Shown: positions 35,450-46,899, numbered from the stretch's first letter. The stretch is 64,000 nucleotides of DNA from Clusia tigrina (GCA_920105625.2 OV050031.1:216308194-216372193); one strand, 5' to 3'. Notes: generated by a model not told the origin, from the sequence alone. A program made the numbers and translations.

Positions 35450-36365
35450 CCAAGAGACTTGTGCCTTGAACACAGGAAGGTAAAAGAAGGAAGATAAATA
35501 AAGAGAAGGTAAATGAAGGGATATAAATGAAGAGAAGGTAAATAAAAGGACATAAAGAAAATAAATTTAAATGAAGGGAAGATAAATTAAGGGATATAAA
35601 TGAAGGAAAGGTAAATCAAGGACAGGTAAATGAAGGGAAGGTAGATGAAGAAAAGGTAAATGAGAGGCAGGTAAGTGAAGGGATATAAATGAAGAGAAGG
35701 TAAATGAAAGAAAGGTAAATCAAGGAGAGGTAAATGAAGGGAGGGTAGATGAAGAAAAGGTAAATGAAAGGAAGGTAAGTGAAGGGATACAAATGAAGGT
35801 AAATGAAGGGACATAAATGAAGGGAACGTAAATGAAGGCCGATAAATGAAGGAAAGGTAAATGAAGGGAGATAAATAAAAGAAGGAAAGGTAAATCAAGG
35901 ATAGGTAAATGAAGGGAGGGTAGATGAAGAAAAGGTAAATGAAAGGAAGGTAAGTGAAGGGATACAAATGAAGGTAAATGAAGGGACATAAATGAAGGGA
36001 ACGTAAATGAAGGCTGATAAATGAAGGAAAGGTAAATGAAGGGAGATAAATAAAAGATAGATAAGTGAAGGGAAGGTAAATGAAAGAATATAAATGAGGA
36101 GAAGATGCATGAAGGGAGATAAATGAAGGGAATGTAAATAAAGGAAAGGTAAATCAAGGAAAAATGAATTAAGGGAGATACATGAATGGAAAGTAATTGA
36201 AGGAAGGGTAAATAAAGGGAGCGAAATGAAGAGAGATAAATGAAGGAATATAAATGAAGGAATATAAATGAGGAGAAGATACATGAAAGGATATAAATGA
36301 AGTGAAGATAAATGAAGGGAGATAAATGAAGGGAACTTAAATGAAGGAACATATCTGAAGGAATC
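35450..36365. repeat. Short-unit (AAATGAAGGGAGAT-like) array with a ~180-bp duplication
   Basis: Purine-rich units of about 13-16 bp (GGTAAATGAAGGGA, TATAAATGAAGGAA) repeat for 0.9 kb. A block of about 175 bp near 35712-35880 is repeated at about 35890-36058 with the same variant order. Minus-strand frames (126-229 codons of Leu/Pro/Ser/Phe/His repeats) are artefacts of composition. Confidence 0.9.
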
Positions 36366-36369
36366 GGAA

Positions 36370-37430
36370 ACACATCAATTGAATTATAATCAGAGTGCAA
36401 TAGCGTCATCTGTCTACCTGGTGAATTGCACGAATTATAGAATACAATAAACTATTCCATCTCAGCAACAACGATAACAACTAAAATTGCTCTAAGAGTG
36501 ATATCGGCGCTTCAGGAGATGAAGGACAAAACAATGCCTCTGGCAGAGTTCATCGGATTTTGCAAGCAAATACGAATTACGAAGACAACCCAAGTACTAG
36601 AGCGAATACTCAGACTCATGGCCACTGCTGCTCACCCAGCAAATCGAGACCATAACCTATCAAGCGGATAAGAAGACAGCTGTCAGGTTGGGATGGCATC
36701 CTAAAAACTGCTTCCAATATAAGACCAGAAGTTTTCCATCAACTCTAGACAGATTGTCTGAGAAGCCTATATAAACATTAGTATAATAAGGTATATATGG
36801 ATTCCCAGAATATATAGTAGTTCTGTCGGGCTTAGCTGCTAGCCACCGGACACAAAGATGGCGGATAGTAAACAGCCCCAGGTATAGAGGTTAGCCGCGA
36901 ATAGGTTTTCTACTAATAAGCGGTCCCGCACAGGCAGCCGGTGACCAGGTAGGGTGTGGCAGGAAGTAATGCTGGACAGCGCTGCGTCTTGAACGAAAAA
37001 CCCACATAACCCGTAACTGGCACTTTCAAGGCGAGTCGCTGCCGCCGTAAAAGCATCTTGTCCAAATCTCCCTTGGACTCATCGAGACGTTAAACTTGAG
37101 GGCCTCTCCTAGATTTGAAATTTGGAATGTGCGTAGGGTATGGGTTCCGCCACATTATTTTCCCCAGTGAATTCACGGACGTAACCTGACCACGGGTTGT
37201 CATGGCCACCTAAGGTGAAGAATAAGGAATCATTATTATAATAACGCCTGATTCTGATACACAACAACAATAAACTGTAGATTGAGCTTTCACGGTAATA
37301 AATTTTTTAAATAGATTTTATTTTATAAAAGGAAATAATAATTTAAATAGTTCTCATGTCACCTCTCCATAAAATATACCACACTTATTTACACTATAAT
37401 ATACCCTCCTAAATGGGGAGTTATCTGCTT
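36370..37430. other. Non-coding DNA with a GC-richer island
   Basis: The segment 36815-37240 is clearly richer in G and C than its surroundings. It starts GGGCTTAGCTGCTAGCCACC and ends GTTGTCATGGCCACCTAAGG. Short frames upstream (RITKTTQVLERILRLMATA) hint at an old LINE 5' portion, but I cannot assign it. Confidence 0.35.
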
Positions 37431-37433
37431 AAT

Positions 37434-37439
37434 TTTATT
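37434..37439 (-). terminator. Poly(A) signal AATAAA of the Gln-rich gene
   Basis: Minus-strand AATAAA about 33 nt past the TAA stop at 37472-37474. It supports the short terminal exon. Confidence 0.65.
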
Positions 37440-37471
37440 TTCAATTTACAAACCTACATTCACTTTTCAGC

Positions 37472-40400
37472 TTAACCCGCTGTGGTCTTAAGCGCCCCAA
37501 TACTCAGGAATGGTTTCATGTCACAGCAATTGGAGCAAGGACTCTCATCAACATTGCAGCATAACTGACACGGCACGGTGACGTTGGTGGGCATCTCAGT
37601 ACGAGTCTCACTGCAAGGGGAAAGTGACGTATTAGACATGTGATAAAAGAGTACTTTTAATATTAATAGTATTCATATAAATATCCAACTGTGAATGCGA
37701 ATATGATTCATACTGAAAACTGGAATGATTTACAATATAAACGATCAGAAGAGAAACGCAAAGCAGCATTCGTCAATGCCACAATTGAATATGATATGAG
37801 GACATATGAGGAGAAATAATTACAGAAATGCATCTATTTAAATGTTTATAAAAATCTATGAATGTGTATCTGCAGCACTGAGTGGGTGTATGATTCATAG
37901 TCATGCATTTAAAAAGTGATGAATCAATTGAGGATTCATAATATTATTCCACAGTGTGAATCTTTCCATGCCTTGTACTCTTAGTTCTTGGATTTATTTA
38001 CAACAACTAGCAAGAGTTTGTTTAACATTGACTGAAAGGCACCCTACATTGGTTAACATTGACTGAAAGGCATTGGTTTTGCATTAACTAAAAGGCTCCC
38101 TTCATTGGTTAAATTTGACTAAAAGCCACTCTACATTGGTTAACTTTGACTAAAAGGCATTCTACGTTGGTTAACTTTGACTAAAAGGCACCCTACATTG
38201 GTTAACATTGACTAAAAGGCACCCTTCATTGGTTAAATTTGACTAAAAGCCACTCTACATTGGTTAACTTTGACTAAAAGGCATTCTACGTTAGTTAACT
38301 TTGACTAAAAGGCACCCTACATTGGTTAACATTGACTAAAAGGCACCCTTCATTGCTTGACTTTGACTAAAAGACACTCTACATTGGTTAACTTTGACTA
38401 AAAGGGTCTCTACGTTGGTTAACTTTGACTAAAAGGCACCCTACATTGGTTAATTGTGAATAAAAGGCACCCTTCATTATTTGACTTTGACTAAAAGGCA
38501 CCCTTCATTGGTTAACTTTGACTGAAAGGTACCCTACATTGGTTAAATTTGACTAAAAGCCTCTCTACATTAATTAACTTTGACTAAACGTTGGTTAACT
38601 TTGAATAAAAGGCACCCTACATTGGTTAACTTTGACTAATAGGCAAGAGTGCCTCTACTTTGGGTAACTTTTACTGAAAGCCAGTTTAGATTGGTTAACT
38701 TTGACTAAAAGGCACCCTACATTGGTTAACTTTGACCGAAAGCCAATCTACATTGGTTAACTTTGACTAGAAGGCACCCTACTTTGGTGAACATTGACTA
38801 AAAGGCACCCTACATTGGTTTACTTTGACTAAAAGGGGCTCTACATTGGTTAGCTTTAACTGAAAGCCACTCTACATTGGTTAACTTTGACTAAAAGGAA
38901 ACCTACATTGGTTAACTTTGACTAGAAGGCACCCTACATTGGTTAACATTGACTAAAAGGCACCCTTCATTGCTTGACTTTGACTAAAAGGCACTCTACT
39001 TTGTAACTTCTCGTAATATAAATAAATTATGAACAGATAAACAAAGTTAACAAGGAAGATGAGTGATTATTTCTGTATTAATGGGAGTGTCGAAATTTGC
39101 CAAACTGAGGGAATTATGCGACTACTAAGATGAGTTTCTTGAGACAACGAGTATAATGCAAGTTATCCTTCATGGAGTATCACATTGTATCATATTGAGA
39201 AAATATTCACACAGATAAAAAAGAGGTTCACTGTGCCCCAATAAATTGTTTCATACAATTTCTGTGTAGATTGCATAGATATAATAAGCATAGTAATAGG
39301 ATAATAAGGGTAAGAAGATATACATGCATGTATGTAGGATCCAAACAGTACTTTATAGCTCTGGAATTTGAATCAGAAATATGGTAGAATAGTTAAAAAG
39401 TAAGTGGGAATAGTGTACGGGTAAATGTACTCGTATACCTACATATGATGAATCAAAGCCAACTGAAACCCATGTGAAATGAAGTGGCAATATTCAGGAA
39501 GTAGGGAAGGAAGTATCCCCATCCTATATGGTCCCCTTGGCGAACCAGTTATAATTAATGGTACACACAATGCATTAACCAAGCTTCATTAGAAAAATTT
39601 TGTTAGTTCATTACCATTCTCTTGTTTATATTTAAGTTCATTAGAAGTATTATTGGCAAATTTAAGATGGGAGTACAGAGAAGTATTTCAAATTCATTTG
39701 TGGGTATGCAATATATAAATAAATATATCAGCACCTGTAAAGAAGGCCTTTCATGTACATCAGAGGTCTTCCAGAGTTCATTCTTCTGTATTTTGGAATC
39801 ACTTCCGAAGATTCGAATCAAAGTAGTTCCACTTCGCACACAAAAGGAGAAAGTGATGATAATCAAACTGAAGTTTTGATGCCTCGCCCTCCTTTTTTTA
39901 ACTATAATGCTTCAAATGACCCTAAGAATCTGAGGCTATCACAAAAAAAACTCCAAATTATCACTCCAGGGAATTGTGATACATCTTTTGACTATATTGG
40001 CTTTGTTACAGGGAAGTAACCTAAGTTGCTGAGAATCCTTTTGAATACTGGTAGAACAGCATTTAAGTTGAGTACGAATGAAGCTGTGTATCTGTCTCTC
40101 TCTTTTGAATGATGCCTCGCTCTCTTTTTCAATTAGTAAATTCAAAGTATACATAAATAGATATTGAATCACTCAAAATTTTGTGAATTGGAAGTGATGG
40201 CGATTTCACAAAAATCGGTGAGCGGCAAGGGGAAGCGAGATGCAATGGAAGGTTTTTTTATGCACAATAATTTCGTTCCTCATGCGAGCTCTATATTTGT
40301 ATTCGCTTCAAATAACTCATCATCTCAAACTCACATCTTTCACTCCAGGGTATTGTGATATATATTTTAGTATGTTGGCTTTGTGAGAAGGTAGCTACAA

Positions 40401-41938
40401 AGGAAGCTGGCGAATCCGTTTGAAAACTGGTGGAACAACTTTTGAGTTGCGTACATAGGAAGCTGTGTTTCTCTCTCTCTGTCTCTCTATGGAATGATGC
40501 CTCGAACTCCTTTTTAATAACTAGAACAGCTCATATTCTCAACCACAAAATAAAACTCAAATCTTTCACTCAGAGAGTTGTGTTTGTACATTGGCTTTGT
40601 TGGAAGGTAGGAGTGGCCGCCCAGTTTGCCAAAAGCACACTTGAGCACACATAATGGCCCATTGTGATTTGTTGGAAGGTACTAACAAAAGAAACTGATG
40701 ATGATTTCATCTACTGTTAGGACCAATTTTCAGTTACCTATGTTGTTGTCCCTATTTCTTGCTCTGTCTCTATGCCTCTCTAGCTGTATCTAGCTCGCTC
40801 TATCTCTCTCTACCTCTCTCTATCCCTCCGTCTCTCTATCCCTCTCTTTCTCTCTCTCTCTCTTTCTATCTGTCTTCCTTCAACCCACCTAATATATTCT
40901 AAATAACACTCTTTACTGGAAGACAAATATGTTCTCCGTTGTGTATGAGTTTGAATGAGGCGGAAAATCAGGATCGTCTCCTAATCAAGAGGTGAAAACT
41001 GTCTTTCACTACTCTGATATACTGGTTCCTACGGGTTTGTGAATTAAAGGCCGGCCCAGACTGGATAAACTATGCCTATCACGCCTTCTTCAGTGCATTG
41101 GATGTTTCATATACTTGTGAATAATGTCTTAAAATCAGTGTCAACACTCACGTCAAATATTTGGGCAGGAATGCTTGAAATCCATTGGTGTCCTGCCCTG
41201 TAGTTAATGTTGTTGTTGTTGTTGTTTTTGTTGTTACCGGTCCCGGTATCTGGTATACCTGGAGATGTTGTTTTTGTTTTCCCGCCACATTTTGAATGAA
41301 CTGTGCAGTTTGATAAGGCTGTTGTTGTTGTTGCTGTTGATTTTGTTGCTGTTGTTGCTGTTGTTGTTGTTGTTGTTGGCGTTGTTGCTGTTGTTGCTGT
41401 TGTTGCTGTTGTTGTTGGTGTTGTGGCTGTTGTTGTTGTCGATGTTGGATTTGGATTTGTTGTTGCTGATTGTTTCCAACTTGTTGGATTTCTTGATAGA
41501 ATTGCTGCAAATTTTGCTGTGAGGGTTGTTGTTGCTGAAACAACTGTTGATAGGTCTGCTGTTGTCGTTGTTGCTGTTGTTGTTGTTGTTGCTGTTGCCC
41601 TTGTTGTTGTTGTAATGGTCGCTGATATTCAACAAAGACCACATTCCTATTATTTTCCACAGGTTGCGTCTGCTGTTGTTGATGATACACGATCCGTTGT
41701 TGCTGTTGTTGTTGTTGTTGCTGCGGATTTCGATTAACAACCGGAATTTCTTGTAGTTGTTGTTGGTTTACCACATAAGTGAAGATATTCGTGCTAAATA
41801 CAAACAAAACAAATATTTTGAATCACCGATCATAGAAAAAACGACTTGATCTGAAAATTACTTTTCTTGTTGTTGCCCTCGCACCCATTCCAGATACATC
41901 AGCATAATCCACGTCACAATTTCTTTGCTTACAAACAT
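37472..41938 (-). CDS. Secreted Gln-rich protein with C-terminal Cys motif (three exons)
   Basis: Function not recognised. The model is complement(join(37472..37610,41152..41793,41862..41938)), 285 residues. Exon 1 (77 nt) starts MFVSKEIVTWIMLMYLEWVR, a plausible signal peptide ending near G21, and ends at donor AA|GTAATT. Exon 2 begins after TTTGTATTTAG. The split codon AA|C keeps the frame into TNIFTYVVNQQQLQEIP. Exon 2 is largely polyglutamine from CAA and CAG (about residues 45-205), broken by motifs such as NNRNVVFVEYQRP. It ends VYQIPGPVTTKTTTTTTL, then FQAFLPKYL and donor AC|GTGAGT. The third exon, after CCCCTTGCAG, completes ACT and reads ETRTEMPTNVTVPCQLCCNV. Its motif is C-x2-CC-x6-C-x2-CC, preceded by an NVT glycosylation sequon, and it ends ALKTTAG. 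Both junctions preserve phase. The ~3.5-kb second intron contains tandem arrays. More exons inside it cannot be excluded. Confidence 0.75.
37990..39005. repeat. 31-bp tandem array, ~32 copies, inside an intron
   Basis: GGTTAACTTTGACTAAAAGG followed by CACCCTACATT repeats with a 31-bp period (38169, 38200). A four-unit block of 124 bp is duplicated (38095 and 38219). It lies in the inferred long intron of the Gln-rich gene. Confidence 0.93.
39610..40900. repeat. Degenerate 200-300-bp repeats with CT tract
   Basis: GATGCCTCGC(C/T)CTC and TTTCACTCCAGGG(A/T)ATTGTG segments recur near 39880, 40109, 40330 and 40490, each followed by ATTGGCTTTGTT-like sequence and a CTCTCT run. The right end (40745-40870) is a CT-rich tract. 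One copy has a 58-bp LINE insertion (40610-40667). The array is in the same inferred intron. The unit 39010-39600 to its left is unremarkable. Confidence 0.75.
40596..40681 (-). mobile_element. 58-bp LINE 3' tail with a perfect 14-bp target duplication
   Basis: The insert 40610-40667 is flanked by TTTGTTGGAAGGTA at 40596-40609 and again at 40668-40681. The insert (minus strand) matches the 3' end near 56190-56250: TTTGCCAAAAGCACA and AATGGCCCATTGTGAT. An extremely 5'-truncated insertion by target-primed reverse transcription is the natural reading. Confidence 0.85.
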
Positions 41939-42304
41939 TTCAATACAAAATCAATTCACACTCAAAATTTGGAATACTAAAATCACATAAATGGGTTGAC
42001 CTTCTGTCCGTTGCGCTGCTTCCACCTTTGGCCAAACTTCACAATAGACTGATCAAGTGTCTATTGAGGAACCATCCAAGCGGCTACTGCACGATTATTA
42101 ATGAGCGGGGTGCGACACTAAATGCTTAGTGATAGTTCGATAGTGTTTGCTTAACCCTTCATCTACGACTCCAAAGAATGCGTTCAAATATTGCTGACTT
42201 TATTTGAAGAAGCCCTATCGTGAATAGTCCAATATTCCCAAGTACTTTCATTGGATGCCAATGGGATGCCAATTGGAATACTCGTATGCAGCTTTCAATT
42301 TTCA

Positions 42305-42485
42305 TCATAGCCAGTCTCCGTGGTTTAGTAGAAAGAATGCTAGATTCTTACTCGTGGGCTCCCGGGTTCGTATTTTGCCCTGAGCGTGGTCTCGAAATGC
42401 TTCTTCTAAATAGATTTCTCTTCGGATTGAAAGCCTTCCTCATTCCCCCAACCCCTTGCAGACGCAATTAATTATGCTCTAAGCT
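42305..42485 (+). mobile_element. tRNA-like SINE copy 2
   Basis: The head GCCAGTCTCCGTGGTTTAGT resembles a tRNA A-box region. A B-box-like GGTTCGTATTT lies at 42365-42375, about 45 bp on. The following body (GAAATGCTTCTTCTAAATAG, TCTCTTCGGATTGAAAGCC) matches copy 1 near 27980-28020. A decayed tRNA gene is an alternative, but the shared body favours a SINE. Confidence 0.5.
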
Positions 42486-42609
42486 CTCGACAGAGTCGGC
42501 AGGAATCGGTTTCTACCACACCTACTTCCTTCATATGGGAATCGAGTGTACAGTGTCCTGTTAATAGTTCAGCATAGAGTTAAATATCATTTATGCGGAG
42601 GTTTAGAAT

Positions 42610-42930
42610 AGCAGCTGAATACATCAAGATTCCGGGTCAGTGAGTCTTCCCGACTGCCGCATGACTGTTTATGCTCTCCAGTAGTCGAATAGACCTCGAT
42701 TTTTCCGTTCGCACATCAAGTTATTTATGAAGCTACTGTTTACCCCACAGAAGGTATGTGGACCTGAGTGCCTGCGCCCTTTTTTGCCAAGGAATCTGCC
42801 ATTTCATTGCCTTCATGTCCCTAATGTCCCGGTACCCACCTTCGCGTAACAGAATTCTTCGCTGCTGGGCTACTGAGGAGTTTAAAACATTTCCAGACCA
42901 GCTTTGAATGGAATGAGAAGTTCATTAAGG
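42610..42930 (-). mobile_element. LINE RNase H fragment
   Basis: The minus strand reads SSKLVWKCFKLLSSPAAKNS, then VTRRWVPGH, a stop, and GHEGNEMADSLAKKGAGTQV, the end of an RNase H domain. In-frame stops are present and no 3' tail was identified. Confidence 0.75.
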
Positions 42931-42944
42931 TAATGGGTTCTAAT

Positions 42945-43260
42945 AACCCTAAAAATAGGCTGAAGTCACTTCTAATAACTGTAAAAGAAGGCTCTTCTCT
43001 TTATTTCATTTTCAATAATCATAAAGTCAAGCTCTTATATGTATTTCACTTCTAATAACCATAAATATAGATTCAGCTCACTTATAGTAACCCTAAATGT
43101 AGACTCTAATTTGCAATATACTTCTAATGAGCCTAAAAGTAGGCTCGAATCTTATTATTTCACTTCGAATAAGCCTAAAGTCAGACTCCAATGTTTATTT
43201 CACTTCTAATAACCCTAAAAATAGTTTAAATTCACTTATAATAACTCTAAAAACAGGTTA
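42945..43260. repeat. ~40-bp degenerate tandem array
   Basis: CTTCTAATAACCCTAAAAAT-type segments recur about eight times with irregular spacing (for example 42945, 43048 and 43205). Spacers are GGCTC...TTTATTTCA-like. It abuts the LINE fragment on its left. Confidence 0.8.
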
Positions 43261-43264
43261 TGTA

Positions 43265-44085
43265 GGAACTTAACTGGTTTAAACATTGCTATATGAATAT
43301 CGACTCAACGCATTTGACATGTTGTCGACCCTGGATTACTTTTTACGCCCACTGTAAAATATTAGTTTCCCCATTTCATTTGAATTTCCGGCTTACTTCA
43401 GGTAGCGTAAGGGTTGATTGCTTAACAGAAGTCATAATCGTTAATATTTGTTTATGATTAATTAAAAGACTATCAAGAAACTGTTGTTTCATTTGTCATT
43501 TTATTCTGCTGCTTATTGTTATTGCTATTGTTCTCGTTTATATATTCAATTCTTCTTAATAATTATGTATAAAGCACGGACTGGTTTCTCCTCACTAGAT
43601 TGTGCCGGCTCGAACGAGCTGACTAACGTCTTTTGTTCTTACACGTAATAAATGGCAGACGGCGTAGACACAGACGTCTTCGGGAGATGCTTTGTTTGCT
43701 TACCAGGCGGTCTTCAAGTTGAATTTGACAGTGATTATTGACAGGCGATGGGACTGGGTGCGATGTAAATGAATGCTCGGAGCTGCAACTGAAATTAATA
43801 CACCCATAAAGATGTCATTAAGCAAGTCATTAGTGTACAATAAATTCAAAAAGCAGCATGTACAGAAACAATTGCCCCAGAGTCCGGGTAGGAATGCAGT
43901 ACTGGCTTCAGTACTTGAGGTGGCTACGTGAAGAAAAGTGTTTACTCACTTCACACTGATGTGAAATGTGTTGCAATACGGTCTTTATTTCTTTATTAGT
44001 CCTTCTGTCTACATTAATCTTTTGCTCTCGCTTACTCTTTCCCTTACTTTTCTCTCTCTGTCTCTATCTTCTTCCATCCCAGCAG
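43265..44085. other. Unique DNA; possible non-coding exon
   Basis: No gene could be established. On the minus strand, 43704-43788 is bounded by TTAATTTCAG and GTAAGC, good splice-site matches, and may be an upstream exon (see findings). Confidence 0.35.
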
Positions 44086-44089
44086 AGCC

Positions 44090-45000
44090 AAAAGTCAAAT
44101 GATGTGTTTAAATTGCTCTTGACTGAGTTTTTTAGGTTCATTGTGTAGTAAGAAACTTAGAGTTCTAATATAGCGTAAAAAGAGAGTAAAAAAGAGATTA
44201 TTGCTGAGCTGAAGAAGAGACTAAGTAATAGTAAGAAAGAATGAGATAAGAGTGTTGCCAAATTCAACTTGCTCTTGACTGAGTTTTTTTCCGCATTGTG
44301 TGGTAAGAATCTTAAAATTCTAATTTAGCATAAAAAGAGAGTAAAAGATAAAAAGAGAAGGAGAGAGAGTAACAGAGAGAGAGCGATTTTAGTGTAGCTA
44401 GAGAAGAGACTACGTGAAAGAAAGAGACACTGAAATGAGTGTGGAAAGAGTGTAGTCAAACAAGTATCTCCTTGAGTGAGTTTTTTTACCTTCATTTTGT
44501 GGTAAGAAACTTAAAATTCTAATTTAGCGTAAAGAGAGAGTAAAAGGGAGAAAGAGAGCGAGGTAGAAAGAGAGAGAGACAGAGTGATAGAAAGAGATTT
44601 TAGTTTACCAGGAGAAGAGACTACGTAAAACCTTAGATACTGAGTCAAACAAGAATGTTCAACCCTTTCTTGAGTGAGTTTTTTTAGCTTCATTATGTGG
44701 TAAGAAACTTATAACGGAGCCCAAAGTAATCGATGAGCAAATTATAAAGCAAAACACAATGAAAAATTACCAAATGTTGCCTTTTTATTTTGGTTTTTAC
44801 TTTATAATTTACTCACTGAAAATGTTGGGAATGATTTAAAATTTTGAATTAATGAAACTAAAATTTTCACTCAATAGCAAGTTGGACATTCTTGTCTGTT
44901 TACACTCTTCCCTCAGTCTCTATTTCTTTTACTTATTCTCTTCGTAAGCTTAACTGGAATCTCTTTATATACTTACTCTATTTTGAAGCTAAATTTGAAT
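44090..45000. repeat. ~190-bp array with an inverted part-copy
   Basis: CTTGA(C/G)TGAGTTTTTTTA followed by GTGGTAAGAAACTTA(A/G)A and TTCTAATTTAGCGTAAA recurs near 44127, 44276, 44473 and 44675. Between them are GAGAGAGAG and GAAGAGACTACGT. The segment 44840-44960 (TTTTCACTCAATAGC, TACACTCTTCC) resembles the reverse complement of the unit. Confidence 0.8.
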
Positions 45001-45029
45001 ATCTGAGAGCAGTCACTGTACCGGGGATA

Positions 45030-46890
45030 ATCACTCAAATAGTCGAATCACTCAAATAACGAGACCGACAAAAATGATCTCTGTTCCGTCAAAAATTACA
45101 GGATTATTCCTTTTATTCACTCTCTCTATCTCTCTCTCTCCTTCTTTTAGACACTTTCTTCAGCCAATCTGGATTATCTCTTTTTTTTAATACTCAACTA
45201 TTAAGCTAAATTAGATATCATGATACCAGGTAACTTTAAAAATATAGTGGAATCACAGAAACACTGGAACCATACAAATAGTGGAATCACTCAAACAAAG
45301 GATCACACAAATAATGACGTCACTAAAATACGATTATCACTCAAATAGTTGAATTATACACATAATGGAATCACTCAAATAGTGAAGTCACTAAAATACT
45401 ATTATTACTCAAATAGTGGAATTGCTCAAATCGTGGAATCACTGAAATAGTAGAATCACTCAAATAGTGGAAGCGCTCAAGTAGTGAAATCACTGAAATA
45501 CTATTATTCCTCAAATGGTGAAGTTACTCAAATAGTGAAATCACTCAAATATTGGAGTCAGTCAAATGGTGAAATCACACAAATAGTGGAGTCACTCAAA
45601 TACCAATATTACACAAATAATGGAATCACCCAAAGAGTGGAGTCACTCAAATCGTGGTGTCACTCAAAGAGTGGAATCACTCAAACAGTAGAATCAAACA
45701 AATAATGGAATCACCCAAAGAGTGGAGTCACTCAAATCGTGGAGTCACTCAAAGAGTGGAATCACTCAAACAAAGGATCATACAAATAGTGACGTCACTA
45801 AAATACGATTATCTCTCAAATAGTGGAATCATACACATAATGGAATCACTCAAATAGTGAAGTCACTAAAATACTATTATTACTCAAAGAGTGGAATCAC
45901 TCAAATAGTGGAAGCATTCAAACAGTGGAGAAACTCAAATAGTTGAATTATACAAATAGTGGAAACACTCAAATACTGAAGTCACTCAAAGAGTGGAATC
46001 ACTCAAACAAAGGATCACACAAATAGTGACGTCACTAAAATACGATTATCACTCAAATAGTGGAATCATACACATAATGGAATCACTCAAATAGTGAAGT
46101 CACTAAAATACTATTATTACTCAAATAGTGGAATCACTCAAATAGTGGAATCATTCGAACAGTGGAGAAACTCAAATATTTGAATCTTACAAATAGTGGA
46201 AACACTTAAATACTGAAGTCACTCAAAGAGTGGAATCACTCAAACAAAGGATCACACAAATAGTGACGTGACTAAAATACGATTATCACTCAAATAGGGG
46301 AATCATACACATAATGGAATCACTCAAATATTGAAGTCACTAAAATACTATTATTACTCAAATAGTGGAATTGCTCAAATCGTGGAATCACTGAAATAGT
46401 AGAATCACTCAAATAGTGGAAGCGCTCAAGTAGTGAAATCACTGAAATACTATTATCCCTCAAATGGTGAAGTTACTCAAATAGAGAAATCACTCAAATA
46501 GTGGAGTCAGTCAAATGGTGAAATCACACAAATAATGGAGTCACTCAAATACCAATATCACACAAATAATGGAATCACCCAAAGAATGGAGTCACTCAAA
46601 TCGTGGAGTCACTCAAAGAGTGGAATCACTCAAACAGTATAATCAAACAAAAAATGGAATCACTCAAATAGTGGAGACTCACTCAAATAGTAGAATCCCT
46701 CAAATAGTGAAGTAAATCAAAGAGTGGAGTCACTCAAAGACTGGAATCACTCAAACAGTGGAATCATACAAATAGTGGAATTACTCAAATAATGGAGTCA
46801 CCCAAATAGTGAAATTACTCAAATAGTGGAGTCAGTAAAATGGAGTGGAATGGAATGGTGGAGTCGCTCATATACTATTATCACACAAAT
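45030..46890. repeat. 17-bp tandem array, ~110 copies, with higher-order repeats
   Basis: The unit AATAGTGGAATCACTCA (17 bp) runs almost continuously for 1.86 kb. Variant strings such as CAAAGGATCA(C/T)ACAAATAGT then GACGTCACTAAAATACGATT recur near 45290, 45770, 46010 and 46250, so blocks of about 240-480 bp have been duplicated. Short open frames are by-products. Confidence 0.95.
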
Positions 46891-46899
46891 TTCGTTCAG

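Noticed and set aside
35587..36409. Leu/Pro/His/Phe-rich minus-strand frames up to 229 codons
   Set aside because: Products of a short purine-rich tandem array; several frames are open at once.
41303..41737. Val/Leu-rich plus-strand frames opposite the polyglutamine exon
   Set aside because: Shadows of CAA/CAG repeats coding on the minus strand.
43652..43741. 29-codon plus-strand frame starting MADGVDTDVF
   Set aside because: Too short, and the opposite strand carries better splice-site matches.
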